From positions 66,166-130,165 of the forward strand of contig DF237000.1 in the NCBI GenBank assembly GCA_000708835.1: 64,000 nt of DNA, in the 5' to 3' direction. Positions 25,201 through 36,156 of the stretch are shown piece after piece. Within the stretch, counting starts at the first letter, position 1, and the number at the start of each line of letters is the position of its first letter. The position numbers and the translations under genes are program-made. The notes under the pieces are model-generated. The model worked only from the letters and a program-made list of their open reading frames with translations. It made no database searches and was not told where the DNA came from. The stretch is from Klebsormidium nitens. Its lineage: Eukaryota; Streptophyta; Klebsormidiophyceae; Klebsormidiales; Klebsormidiaceae.

Positions 25201-26127
25201 CGGGGCGAAGACCGTCTGGAAACCATCTGCAAGTAGACCGGATGAGTTTTTTCAGACCAAAAGCTCTTGTCCCCTCACTCTCTGTAGACTCGCAACGGCT
25301 GACTACTGCGACTGTCGCTTTGTCTAAATCAACATCCCAACTGAACCCGAGCGCTCTCGTAGAATCACTTTTTTCCAGGCACAATAGCCTCGACTGTAAG
25401 TGTCCCCGTTTCGACCCGTTTCAAACCGCTTTCCTCCCACGCTCACTCCTTGAGTCTTTCGGCGCTGCAGGCCGAACGGCAGCGATTGCGGCATCGTGAA
25501 CGTCAACATCCCCACGAACGGCGCCGAGATCGGCGGCGCATTTGGCGGGGAGAAGGCGACGGGGGGCGGCCGCGAAGCCGGCAGCGACTCGTGGAAGCAG
25601 TACATGCGGCGAGCCACGTGGTGAGCGGCTGCGGCCCGAGCGTTCGCGAGAAGAGGCCCAATGACGTCAGCTGACGTCACGCAGCTAGGCACCTACTCGT
25701 CGCAGCCTTTGTCAATCTAGTTTTACCAATCGACCGCCACGTTCCCGATGTTCCGGCCGGTTGAGTTCTGGCCGCTTTGCGTTCTGGCTTGTGCTGAGCC
25801 GTTCTTATGCAATTGGGGTAATTGCCGGGACTTTTGTCGCTCAGTTACACGGCAAACCTTTGATCCCTGGTTTGACGTTTGCGAGAATGCCGATCGGCAA
25901 GGGCTCTGTTTCAGCTTGCTTGTCCACCTAGTAAGGTGTGGTCTTGTTGAAGAGAGCGAATTGGCTGTGGATCAGAGCAACTCCTGTGGATTTGGAGACG
26001 GTTTTCGGCGCAGGATGCAAAAATTGCTTACACGCGTCCATCGTTTCTGACTTCTGGTTCTACTTCTTGCAGTACGATCAACTACAGCAAGGACTTGCCT
26101 CTGGCTCAAGGGATTAAGTTCGAGTGA
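19223..26127 (+). CDS. ALDH7: Aldehyde dehydrogenase family 7 (antiquitin)
   Basis: Nine exons (19223-19286, 20019-20347, 20998-21203, 21735-21874, 22700-22910, 23821-23992, 24621-24859, 25471-25620, 26073-26127) join in phase to 521 residues, slightly longer than typical plant ALDH7B. The enzyme oxidises aldehydes such as alpha-aminoadipic semialdehyde with NAD+ and is stress-linked in plants. The [31 protein letters not shown] and FTGSSHVG (about 255-262) motifs are intact. The general-base glutamate is in LLELSG (about E279) and the catalytic cysteine in GQRCTTC (about C313). The C-terminal [27 protein letters not shown] signature is present across exon 8. There is no targeting peptide, so a cytosolic location is likely. 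The introns around exons 3-7 are full of decayed exon-edge copies; the real exons were chosen by full family match, phase and lack of stops. Confidence 0.96.
20468..20515 (+). repeat. 12-bp tandem repeat in ALDH7 intron 2
   Basis: Four consecutive units of GATCCTGACTGT-like sequence (12 bp each, one to three differences) lie 120 bp after the exon 2 donor. Confidence 0.85.
21268..21332 (+). repeat. Decayed copy of ALDH7 exon 3 3' edge
   Basis: Segments ACGGTTCTTGGGCGGAACG and GTCGTGGTCTGGGG match, with changes and an indel, the end of exon 3 (GCGGTCCTTGGGTGGAACG ... GTTGTCTGGTAAG). It sits about 65-130 bp downstream of the real exon end at 21203. Confidence 0.6.
21567..21635 (+). repeat. Decayed copy of ALDH7 exon 4 5' edge
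   Basis: After an AG acceptor at 21567-21568, GAAAGGCGCCCCAACGACGT matches the start of exon 4 at 21735 (GAAAGGGGCTCCGACGACGT), and similarity continues through the CCACGACCAAGATC region. The copy lies 166 bp upstream of the true exon and loses the reading frame. Confidence 0.8.
22301..22660 (+). repeat. Three pseudo-exon copies of ALDH7 exon 5 5' edge
   Basis: Copies begin at 22301, 22433 and 22563, and the real exon begins at 22700, so the spacing is 130-137 bp. Each begins after a CAG or GCAG acceptor with ACAAGCGCATC and extends for about 60-70 bp of exon-like sequence. Copies 1 and 2 end in in-frame TAG codons and copy 3 is frameshifted, so none can replace exon 5. Confidence 0.92.
22985..23565 (+). 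repeat. Decayed copies of ALDH7 exon 5 3' edge
   Basis: The best copy, about 22993-23090, repeats the exon segment from GTGGTCATGGACGATGCGG to the CGACCTGCCGGTAAG donor side. Poorer copies lie at about 23155-23243, 23370-23425 and 23517-23560. They fade in similarity with distance from the real exon (22700-22910). Confidence 0.85.
23682..23765 (+). repeat. Decayed copy of ALDH7 exon 6 5' edge
   Basis: CCCAGGCGGTCATAGG and ACGCCCTCATCCCGCAGCTG match the acceptor and first 70 bases of exon 6 (23821). The copy lies 135 bp upstream of the true exon. Confidence 0.88.
24960..25245 (+). repeat. Decayed copies of ALDH7 exon 7 3' edge
   Basis: About 24960-25035 and 25120-25240 repeat the end of exon 7 (GGGGCTGAGCAGCAGCATCT through AAGTGGACTGG and the donor). 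The first copy keeps a donor-like GGGTGGGT; the second is broken by insertions. Confidence 0.85.
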
Positions 26128-27581
26128 CCCAAGTTTGCGGGAAGGTATTTTGCACGTTGAAGGAGCAGAGTAATCACACCCTCGCGGTTGTAACATATGA
26201 GACTCGTGAGCTTGAAGCTAGTGTATCAGGTTTACTGTTTAAGGTTTAGTTGCTTTGTAAAATCTCAATTCAGCCATTACTCAAGGCAACATCAGCGATA
26301 GACCCTTTGAGTTCCTACGCTCGCTTGTAACGGACGCTTTTGGTGCATGTAAAGGGACCGCAATTGTATCTGATCGGATGGACAGGCCCCGGGTTAGTGA
26401 CGCTTACACCTGAATAGCTCATTGCCCTCTGCGGGCTCGCGAGTCACCGGCGTTCAGATTGTATACTCGAACTTACAAAGTTATTAGCTAGATGATCACT
26501 GTTGATCTGGCCAAGACTATCTGCTTGAGATAACAGCGTCCCGACTTTAACAATTAGCCTTTGAAGACTTTGCTTGCATGCTCCAAGTTGACTAGCTGGC
26601 CTGCATACAACTGCATGTAACTTGTCGATAAATGCGGTGGCCATCGTAAGGCTAGTTGCAAACTTACTCGGAACGGGCCGAGTCGGCGGCCCGGCCGTTT
26701 GGCACTTCCGGCGCATGATTGGTTGCATGTCATGCAGGAATCACGGCTAATTGCAATCAATGCAGGCCGGCCAAGAGCTGCCAGGTGAGCTTCAATTCCG
26801 CGCGGCAACCTTGCATGTCCTATGTGAAGTTGCGTAGATCGGTGCATCGCATAAATTGGATGGTCCCGGGCCGGACCATCCAATTAAATCGCGTATGCAA
26901 TATGAAAGCTCACATGACATCGCCGCCAATCGACCCGACTTTTTATATTAGCGCACAAAGCAGAGACTATTGTTGACGTACGTTCGCGAATGGGTGCACC
27001 GGATCATTCGATCGCATATATCTGTCACTAGCTTTTTATCATGAGGCATCATGACTCGTAACGCAGGTTGGCTGATAATCTGCGCCATGCAGATATGTCG
27101 AGAACTCGACGTGAAATAGTTCTTGTCTGCACGAACCTGAGACGATGAATGAGAGAATGCAGGCTATTGCTAGTGAATGATAAGTACTGTGGATATGGCC
27201 AAATGAATGCATGTACGGTCGATGATTGATTGATGCCTAGCTGTGCATTGCAAGTCTCTCTGCGGCCTGCTGTTACCACTACCTCTACAACTGAGTCAGC
27301 TGCACTGGACGTCTACATACACTAAAACCCCGTATTTGACAAGAGCTAGAAAATTTTGGTGTTATCGGATTGCGAAGTTTGACTATGGGCGGTTGGGAGC
27401 CTGTGAACAACTTTTTTGCGTTTCTCTGAAACATGGCAGCCGAATGGTTCGAACGCCTGATCGGATGAAAAGTAAAGAAAGACACGCCACTAGAGCTGGA
27501 GGGGGAATCCAAATGAATTGTTTGCTAGACTGAGAGCGGTCGCTTTTTATGCGTATCTTTCATTTCTGCACATGCTATATC
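26128..27581. other. Intergenic between convergent ALDH7 and DUF3431 genes
   Basis: No coding exon is supported. The region holds the 3' flanks of two convergent genes and one perfect inverted repeat at 26854-26885. Confidence 0.5.
26854..26885. repeat. Perfect 13-bp inverted repeat
   Basis: AATTGGATGGTCC (26854-26866) and its exact reverse complement (26873-26885) flank the loop CGGGCC. It is a compact hairpin-forming palindrome with no coding content; GC-rich GGCCGG clusters lie around it. Confidence 0.85.
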
Positions 27582-30500
27582 CTACGCGCGCGCTTTTTGC
27601 TCGCATGGGCTCCCGGGGCATTGCTCCGAGCTCAGAAACTGTTTGCAGTAGTGCTCATCCGTATACGGCTTCCCGTCTAGCTCCTCGACCTCGAACACGT
27701 AATGATTGAGATACTCCATCGTCATCGCCTGCACGATCTTGCTCTCGAACCCCTCCTCGAGCCACTCCCGCGGCGGCTCTTGCAAGCAATAATTTCCTTT
27801 CCCCAACGCCCAGTTCTCCCGCGGATCGATCGGGCCCTCCACGCACCGATCCTCCAACCCAATCAACTTATACGCTTCTTGGTATACCCTCAACGGGTGA
27901 CGCAGGATGACGTCGCGGCTGATGACGAACTGGTTGCTTGCGTAGAAACTGGGCTCGACTTTCCCCCCCGGCTCCGCCGACAGGTCCTTCCCGAAGATCG
28001 CGGCAAATCTCCGGAAGCACGCCTCAATGCGTGGGACTTGGCAAGCCCCCGTGGGGAACTTGGACTTGCCCAGAATCTCGAGCGGTCGGTCCACGTGCCA
28101 GTGATTCAGCCAATGAACGTTGAGGGCGGAGTACGTCGAGTTGGGGCGCAGGCAGCGGAGCCACGTGAAGATGTCGCGGCGATGAGATGGTGGGCTGCAG
28201 AAAAGAAGGGCGACCAGATTCATGGGGTTGCGCTGGAGTTGAAAGAAATCGACAGTGGCTGCAAAGCTTTATCAGTTTAATTGACGAGAGGTATGCGGAT
28301 CGGTTGTTCTGGGCTTCGGTAGACGTCGCCGCGATGAGATGGTGGCCTGAAGGAAAGAAGGGCGACCAGATCACTGGGGTTGCGCTGCAGTGGTTGAAGA
28401 TTGGCGGTAGCGCTGCGAAAGTCCTACATCTCGATTGGACGAGGTTGTGCTTATCATTTTTCCTGGGGCTTTGAGGTATTGGGGCGGGGGCAGCGGAGCC
28501 ACGTGAGAATATTTTCCCGATGAGATGGCGGGCTGCAAGAAGGTGGGGCACTCAGCCGTTTTACTCAAAAGGCGTTGCGCTAGAGTGCTTAAAAGTCGAC
28601 AGTGCGAGGCCAGATTGAAGGAAGCTAGTGTGCTGATTGGTTGTTTGTGCTTCGTTCAGTAATTTGGAACGAAGGCAGCGGAGCCAAAATGAAATTGTCG
28701 CCCGGATGAGATGGCGGGCTGCAAACGAGTGCGACACAGAGTAGGAAGGAAGCTGTGCTGTACGGTTCTCGTTCTACCTGTTCAGACAATCCACGTGTTG
28801 AGACTGAAGTCGAAGCTTTCAGACCCGCTTCGCATAGGGGCGTTGGGATTCGAATTAGGTTCGGACCTGGTGTCAACTGAATCTGCCAAACACAACCGAT
28901 TCGGTCATCATCCAAGTGGAAGCCATACTGAGGTTGGTTGGTAGAGTATTGTGCTATATTTGTAGAAGAGAGGACCTTTGGGCGGAAAATGCCCAGCTCC
29001 ACGATATTCGCTGTCCGTTGATTTGGGACCTAGAAAGTACCTGGGTCCTAACCAGGCTCGGCTACCAGGCTCAATTCTGGTTTCCGACCAGTAAAGATGT
29101 TAAAAGAGTCTGGTCAGCACTCGAGTCTGGACATTTGATCAGCTTCTAGTCAGCCCGTGATCGACCTCGTGAACCGCACAAAGGCCTGTGCAAAGAAAGA
29201 CGGGTTTGCATGCTCACTCTGAATGCACAAATGCTGTCAGGTCCGGCAGGTTATGGTAGTAATCCACGATGAACTTGAGATACACGGCCGACTCAAACGC
29301 CCGGTTCTCGCAGTAGTTGGGCGCCGAGGCATTGGTCCTCTGATACACGTGCACAGCGAATTCCTCCGTCCATTCTGGCCAGCCTGCATCCCAGTCGTGA
29401 TAGACAGCTGGAACGATCACTAGGGAGGAGTTCCATGGGGGCGACTCCTGGAAGGGAAAGAGAGTCTCGGTTAGGTCTTGTTTAATATCTGGTCAAGGTG
29501 GTCAGCCTCTCTTCGAGTGCCCTTACGCGCACAATGTTCCGCCAGTTAATGAGTGAAGCCGATAAACTTGATCAGGAGAGACGATAGTGCATGACGGCAA
29601 GTCCCAAAAAGCTGACGGAACCTGATCGTACTACTTGGGGGTGTAGATTTCGATCGAAGTGGGTTGAATGGGGATGTTCTTAACCGAGTCGACTCGATAC
29701 CGACCAGCACATTTCTCAGTCAGGCAAGATGGCTGCAACCGCCAGCTGGGGCAACTGAACTCTGAAGAGTCCTCGGATTACGATCTGTGTCGCTTACGCC
29801 TTTCTGTGACTTCATGGTCAGGCATCTCAAATCAATTCCCAATAGAAGCAGAGCATCCCCATAAGACTTCAATTTAGGTAAAGTAAGCTTCAGGTGAAGT
29901 AAGCCAAGCAGCCTGGGGCGAGTGGGTTTAGTTTTGGGGGTTAGGGTGGGTTCGGGTGCGGAGCGGGTGATTTTGAGGGTTAGGTTTTAGTGTTAGGCTG
30001 GGAGCTTACTATACCTAGAGCTTACTTTACCTAAATTGAAGAGACATAACATCCCCCTCATCCCTCTTCTGTCAGAGACATAAAGAAGGGAAACTAACTA
30101 ACGAAGTCTCAGGGACAGCTCAGGCTCCTAACGTCTTCTCAGACTTTCTTTGGGCTTTTTCCTGCAGACATCCAGTATTTGTGGGTAAGGTCAACCAACC
30201 GACTCTCTCCCACTATAGGACCACTCGACAATGCACGTTCTCACATGGCAGTGACTGGCGAACACCATTCTCATCCCAAGACCTTTTAGCCGCATGTCAA
30301 GGTGACGCTGACGAAACAAGATAGCTTGTCATTAAGCAGTTTTAGCTGGGCCTGGTCACATAGACAAATCTTCTGAAAATTGCCGTCTTGATCCTTCTGG
30401 AGTCCTATCTTGCTGATCAACTGGCTGATTCTCATCTGTATGCTTGCTGTCCAGATTACCAGATCTTCCTTTGCGGTGAGCTTCTCCCATGAGCTGGATC

Positions 30501-31372
30501 AAGTGGTGGCATCTAACTTTTATCCGTACCTAACCAGGTGAACCGGTGTGACGTGTGAATGGAAAAGAGGGAAGCGCCCTGTCTCTTGCTGCCCAGTCTA
30601 CTCAACCATATCCTCCTCATACCAAGCAAGCTTTCAGATAACATCATAAATGACCCCTGATTCTCCAAAAACTGTTCTTCCTCCCCTCACTGACTCGTTC
30701 TATCCAAGTCCAACTAGTAACCATGACTGCGGCAAGCTCTAGTGCTCTGGTTCAACAGAACAAGCCTTGGTCTGCAAATCGGATAGCAGCACCTTAGCAC
30801 CTGTGTAGGGCAGGAAAGAATATGCCCAGCCTGCTGGTCAACAAGGCCCCCGTAATCAAAGGACAGAGATTTATATCTGCCCTTGGTCAGACGGTTTGAA
30901 GCTTTCTCAGAAAGACCACGAGAAGGGTGGACTTACTTAAGTTTGTCGGTCACGACCACTGACCCAATGCTTTCACTGTCAACAACCTGAACTCAGGCTT
31001 CTGATCAGGGCTCTCTGAGCCTGAGAACGACAAGACACCCAGACAGGCTAAACCACAAGACAACCCATGTCTACTCACCAGCAGCGGTTGCAGCGCCGGG
31101 TGCACTTTTTGGACTTCAGAAGCCAAGGTTTGGACTCCCACCCCGCTCTCCAAGATTGGGAGCTCAGCCTTGGCCTCTTGACAGGTGCACAGGTTTGGCC
31201 CCGGGTTGAGGATCAGGACAGTGGGAAGACCCCACCCCAAGTCATTCTGCAGCAAGAGGATAGCGGCCAGAAGGGCGAGAGTTGCTACAGCGAAAGAAGC
31301 CAAGGCGGCAGCATAGGGGGTCTTTGAGTCAGAGCGGGAACACGCCTTTAGAAGGCGCAGTGACAGCACCAT
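27582..31372 (-). CDS. DUF3431 type II membrane protein
   Basis: Exons 31372-31079, 29447-29218 and 28194-27582 join in phase to 378 residues. Exon 1 gives a short basic cytosolic end and a signal anchor at about residues 20-42 (YAAALASFAVATLALLAAILLL), so a Golgi/ER-type type II topology is likely. Exons 2 and 3 match the DUF3431 family as I know it: VYQRTNASAPNYCENRAFESA then SAVYLKFIVDYYHNLPD and the AFVHSDPPSHRRDIFTWLRC segment, ending with NAFVISRD-like FVISRDVILRHPL. DUF3431 is of unknown activity and has been compared to glycosyltransferases; no catalytic residue is claimed here. Intron 1 (1.63 kb) carries a 175-bp MITE, and intron 2 carries three decayed copies of the exon 3 5' edge. 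The linking of exon 1 rests on phase and the membrane anchor, so it is less certain than exons 2 and 3. Confidence 0.75.
28320..28740 (-). repeat. Three pseudo-exon copies of DUF3431 exon 3 5' edge
   Basis: The plus-strand motif GATGAGATGGTGGGCTGCAG (28181-28200, spanning the real acceptor) recurs with changes at about 28333, 28519 and 28705, spacing 152, 186 and 186 bp. Flanking sequence such as GAAAGAAGGGCGACCAGAT and GGGGTTGCGCTG is also repeated, so the unit includes intron sequence. Confidence 0.9.
29867..30041. mobile_element. MITE-like element, 175 bp, 23-bp perfect TIRs
   Basis: The first 23 bases (beginning CTTCAATTTAGGTAAAGTAA, 29867-29889) are the exact reverse complement of 30019-30041. 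A possible AGA duplication flanks it (29864-29866 and 30042-30044 both read AGA). The interior is GGTTAGG-rich and non-coding. It lies in intron 1 of the DUF3431 gene. Confidence 0.9.
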
Positions 31373-32745
31373 TTCTGGTGGTTGTGGGCCCTTTCAATGG
31401 AGGTTTGGCCAGCTAACCAGGGCTGGTTAGCAGATACTCCGGCTGCTTCAAGTTGGAGTTCGCCTCAAAGCAGCGGTTAAAACCTTCGCTTAGGAGCCCC
31501 GGGATCCCTGTGTTTGTTCCTCCCAGGATGCGCTGTCACTGATGGAGCAGATCAAGATTCCAAAGTAAGATCTATAAGTTCACTGCACTTTCAACCAGCG
31601 GTGAGCTGAGTTCGATCTTGATTCCCAGGATGGATCATTGGAGTTGATCAAGCCACATCCTTGAGCCATCCACTGTCTGGGCATTGGCAATGGCAGCATA
31701 CCTATACCCCGCCAAATGCGCGCTTTTGAATCGCACGGGCTTTCTTGAAAGCTCTTAATTAAGGAGACTTATCCATTCGATCCGGCCACCAACCCTCAGC
31801 TGTCTTGATTACGGCTACCTGTGATCCACACACACTGCAGTCAAGAACTTGAAAGCAGGTGTGAAGCGAAGCCTGCCCTCTCCGTCTTTTTGGTGGGCTT
31901 ACCACCTGTTAGCTTCTCTGTGTCTCTGTAATTTTAATATTATGTCTTGATACAGATTGCCAGCTGCATTTGCTTCTGCGCCTGCTGCCTGTGATTCTAG
32001 TGTGCCCAGTACCCTGCACATGAGCTGCCAAGAACGTTCAACTCGGTCTGGGTAGGTATATGTATTATCAGTTGCATGCGCCAGACTTTTGGGTCAGTGT
32101 GGTTCTTCCGACCAACCTGCTCGTTTTCGTGAAAATATTAGTACAACTTAGTCAGTCTGTTGCAGAGTGAAAATAGTGTAATTCAGATGACACTAAAAGT
32201 GGCAGGTTGGTCGGGGAAAAGCTGTATACTGTTGTGAAATTCTACCATAGACTCACCGCGCGAGTCAGTGACTCATTGGTCATGCATGGCGCCAGCTCCT
32301 GTGCATACGCGCTGAACCGCATCCCGCTATTTCCGGTCTGCTCAGCAATTGCACCACGATAGATACACCATTGTACCCCGTGCGACATCTCCGCGCAAAG
32401 AAGGGGCTCGTAGGTACATAAGATACTGTGTGTCGGACCCGGCCGGGGCCTACTAGTACCGGTACTTACCAGGTACAGGCGATCTGGTTGCTGATCACTA
32501 CGGTATACAGCAGGACGGCCTGGCCATGCAAGTTGTACGGGACTTGATTTACGTTGACCAGATTGTTCCTAGAATCCAATGGATGTGCCCACTGCCTAGA
32601 TGTGCCCGGGAACGGGCAGGGTTAAAGCTGGGGGTTTGGGATAATCGAAGTATAGAGAGTGTCATTTTGTAAACTTTACGGTATGCGGTTCCGTGATTCC
32701 CCGAGCACGAATCCTAGTCAAACTGCTCTAATATATAAAAGCAAA

Positions 32746-32941
32746 TACCGTACTGCTACGTACTTTCGGCAAAAAATAAATAATTATGTGCCCTGCCGAA
32801 TTTCGCTGGAAAATATTTTGGAGCGTTAATGGTCGATAACGGTATTTTTTAGCTGGTAATACTAGGTCTGCCGAAAAGATAGAAAGTTTCATAATTAAAT
32901 TTTTGGCGTCGAAGGTGCCGAAATCAAATAGCAGTACGGTA
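32746..32941. mobile_element. TACCGTA-family MITE, copy 1 (196 bp)
   Basis: Ends are TACCGTACTGCTA and its near reverse complement TAGCAGTACGGTA; about 27 bp of inverted repeat with a few mismatches. TA at both ends fits a TA target duplication with CCGTA termini, as in Tc1/mariner-derived (Stowaway-like) elements. The inside is AT-rich with AATAAATAATTAT, shared with the copy at 44991-45284. No transposase. Confidence 0.85.
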
Positions 32942-33407
32942 TAAGTACGTTTGTAAATGCAGGGCCCGCGGTTTATGCCGCGGGCCCCGGCGGTCAATGC
33001 GGGCCGGGTGACTGTGACATCATCCGTCAAACCTTCGCGTGCCAAACCCTGAGAGGCGCGCATGCCGCCGCCGCCGGATCGCCGCCTGCGGCAAATCCGT
33101 CTATCCGACGCGATCGCATCACTGGCACGATTCTAAGTTCGATTGTACCTAGCCCATCGTGGCCCGTGGAGGATCAGAGGACGCTAGCAGCTCTCTATAA
33201 AGGGTGCCGCCAGGGAACATTCCGCGGTCATTCGGGGGGCTGCATTTGAAAATTTGAGAGCACTGCCAGAGGGCTGAACAGTACTTCAGCCTACCAGCTT
33301 ATGACCTGTACATGTGGACGTAAGCGTACACGTAAAGGAGCTGGCTGGTCCGGGGCGACGGCACCTGGTCACTAGAGACGCGCGGTCTGAGTGAGGAGAT
33401 GGACATA

Positions 33408-33620
33408 AGGCGTGGTGTCAGAACCGTTTTCAAGCCCGAACCAGATCACCGCAAGGCCTCCCCCCCCACCCCTGCCCCTGTCCCCTGTCGCCACCAGCCT
33501 TGGGGCTGTTTTCAGCACCCTATAGACCCCTGTTTGGCCCCCGGGGGGGGCCGGGGCTGTCCCCTGTCGTAAATTGCGGTGATCTGGCTGACACTAGAAA
33601 ACAGTTTAGACACCACGCCT
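33408..33620. mobile_element. MITE-like element, 213 bp, about 46-bp imperfect TIRs
   Basis: AGGCGTGGTGTCAGAACCGT at 33408 pairs with the reverse complement of the segment ending AGACACCACGCCT at 33620; the arms 33408-33453 and 33575-33620 share about three quarters of positions, including TGCGGTGATCTGG at the inner ends. The centre is C/G-run rich. It ends only 19 bp before the acceptor of exon A at 33640. Confidence 0.85.
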
Positions 33621-33639
33621 AAGGCAGCCCTTGTTGCAG

Positions 33640-35004
33640 CGGAGGGAGGTGGAAGAGCCTCAAGGCACTCTTCTTGGCGAGCTGAATGATTGCCGAGAAG
33701 AGGACAGCGGGGGCTGTTTGACAAGGGTGCGTTGGAGGAAAGGAGATCAGACTGCACCCGTTCCGAAAGAGAAAGAGCAGCAGGCGGAGGGTGAAGCCAG
33801 CTCGGAGCTGCGTGGAAAGCAGGGCCTCAGCAATGAGCAGAAACGCATCACCGTCAAGGAGTACGAGGTGTGCAAACAGGCGGCCTTGTCCAAGCAGAAG
33901 ACCTTGGAGGACGCTGCGGAAAGCCTGAAGAAGGAGATGGACTCTGCAAGTAGGTTGCAACTCTTTCCTTTCTCCGTTCTTCTGAATATCACTAAGATGA
34001 TTCTCAGCACAGTTCTCCACAACAACAGTGCTCCAACAGTGCGCCGGGACTTGCTCACCTTCAGGACGACTTTGCTGAGGTCCGAAATCTCAACTCTCAT
34101 CTCCAATCCTTCAACTTGAAGACGTTTGGTAATTGAGGGCACCGTGCAGAGGAACCGTGCTCAAAGTCTCAGCCGTTATGTAGATGAAGATCTGCAGCAG
34201 TGATCTTGTTCCTGCCTGAGCAATGCGTTTTGCGACAGGGGAACAACATGGGTGTGTGGATATGGCGAACGGGCCTCAGACACTGCTGGACGCAGCAAAG
34301 CGATTTGAGGAGGCCAAGGATGCGTACTTGAAGGCCATCAAGGTCGCCCGGCAGGCACGGCAGGATATGGGGGGTAAGCTGGTGGTTTTTGGGGGCAATG
34401 AGACTTAAGCGCCATGGCAAGAAACGCCATATTACAAGCACCAAAGGAGCTAATTAGTATCACGTGTACCCTTTTCAACCTCAGTTCTAGAGAACGAACC
34501 TCACTCGTCCCACTGAAGCACTGATAACCCTTCCTAGTGTCCGTTAGCAGAAAGATTCCACCCAATTCGACTCACCACGATCAACATCGCGAAACCTGTG
34601 AAGGATTCTGCCAGCTCATGAGTGAAGGCGCACCCCAGGATGATGAGTGATGAATTATTTTTACTGCTGTGCCACAGAACACCTCAAGCACAACTCCACC
34701 GTCTAAGATGGGGAGGCATAAATTTTAAGAGTGCAATGGAGCTGTACGGCTCGAAATCTGACTGACATCTGGCGGCGACACGGCCCATGAATACCACCAA
34801 GGCTTCTGTCGTTTTATTATAATTTATACTACTCTAGAATAAGGAGTAGCCTGCAAGTTGAAGGTGACATCCGGGTAGCCTGTTTCAGCCGGCATGACAA
34901 AATTCCGAAGGTCGCCACTTACAAATGACCCGGTCCGTTTCTTCTTTGCCTCGCAGCTTGGAACCGGTTCATAAACGATCTCAAGGAGGGGGCGCACAAC
35001 GGAG
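33640..35004 (+). CDS. Coiled-coil protein of unknown family (internal exons only)
   Basis: Three exons in compatible phase are supported: 33640-33949, 34239-34373 and 34957-35004, about 164 residues. They encode a charged, Glu/Lys/Gln-rich segment with heptad-like stretches (for example KQAALSKQKTLEDAAESLKK and LLDAAKRFEEAKDAYLKAI), then AWNRFINDLKEGAHNG. I do not recognise a family. No in-frame ATG is placed early enough in the first exon to be the start, so a 5' exon must lie upstream, beyond the MITE at 33408-33620. The last exon ends with a good GTAAGT donor, so at least one 3' exon is missing; a tiny candidate (TGAACGCCGAG before GTAAGA near 35362-35372) is too short to trust. Expression and full extent are unknown. 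Confidence 0.5.
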
Positions 35005-36156
35005 GTAAGTCAGCAACGGTACGGTACGGACCGCTTTATCTTTCCAAATGTAGAAGTACGCCTTGCTTGGTTGTCTCGAGCTTTCACTCGTAGACTCGTG
35101 GTGACTTGAGCTGTGCGTGGTAAGTGATACCTCTGGATTGTAGCTGGCAAACTCTTCTCAGATCGTTCACCTGCTTTGCATGCAGGTCGTGTGCGCGTAT
35201 GGACGTGAACATGTGCCTCGCGATGATGCTAAACGCAGAAACTCTAATAGTTGATCAGGCCCATAGCTTATGCATGCGCTTCTGGATGTCGTTTGCGGCA
35301 AAGCCCTCAATAAAATCCCACAGAAGTACCTTGCTTGTTGCTTGTTGATTTGCAAGGCAGTGAACGCCGAGGTAAGAATTGAATCGACACGACGGTAGTA
35401 GAACCGAGATTAAGATGCGAATGCTGCATGTATAGTCGTTCTAGCTCTCCCTCTTTGATCACATGTATGTGACGATTCTAGACGGACCTTTTCGGAAGTA
35501 CAGTGCAATTGTGGTACCTTACGGTTGTGCACGTGGCCAGGCTACTCAGTGTATGAAACATACTCAATGTAAACACATGGCTCACGCAATATATTGTGGT
35601 TGACGTACGCGTGTCCGACATATACACATGTACACGTGCTATTAAAGTAGAGTCAAAAACTTTCAATCGAGTTTGCGTCCAAGTGACTGCAGGGTTGACT
35701 CATGCTCGCCTCTCCGAACGAGCGGAGCCTCTCCGACTGGCGCTGCTGCCGGGCACGCTTGCATGACATCGAAAAGGACTCGAAAGTCGAGCTAAAGAGT
35801 TCAAGTCGGTCGGACCGTCCGCGCCAGCCGGACTTCACTTCAAATCTTAAAAACAGTGTTCAAATTGCGGACGTCATGCTTCTGCTTAGTCAACCGTGAA
35901 TTCCAGAACTTATGTACTCGATTGAACATGATTCTGGAATGCGCGCATGCCCCTTACAATAGAGCATTGCATATTCCATCGATAATCTTGCTGCGCCGTA
36001 GAGCCCAAGGTTAGATTTCACGCGGCCGCTTTCTGTCTGAGTCATGTATGCCAAAGCTGGCCTAGACGTTCGGCTCCCAAGTTTCTACTCTTACCGTTTG
36101 GCTACAATTGACTTTGTTTATACGAGCTTTACGTTCCCAAGTAACTGCACGCGTCC
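35005..36156. other. No gene resolved
   Basis: This region should contain the 3' exon(s) of the coiled-coil gene on the plus strand and the 3' flank of the Hikeshi gene on the minus strand, but no frame stands out. Confidence 0.4.

Larger units (their letters stand above)
31373..33639. other. Intergenic with two MITE-like elements
   Basis: No supported exon lies between the DUF3431 start and exon A of the coiled-coil gene. It holds elements at 32746-32941 and 33408-33620 and a GC-rich palindrome (GGGCCCGCGG / CCGCGGGCCC, about 32962-32987). An unseen 5' exon of the coiled-coil gene may also be here. Confidence 0.5.

Noticed and set aside
32728-33063. Minus-strand frame of 111 codons
   Set aside because: It runs across the TACCGTA MITE and a palindrome; no domain and not protein-like.
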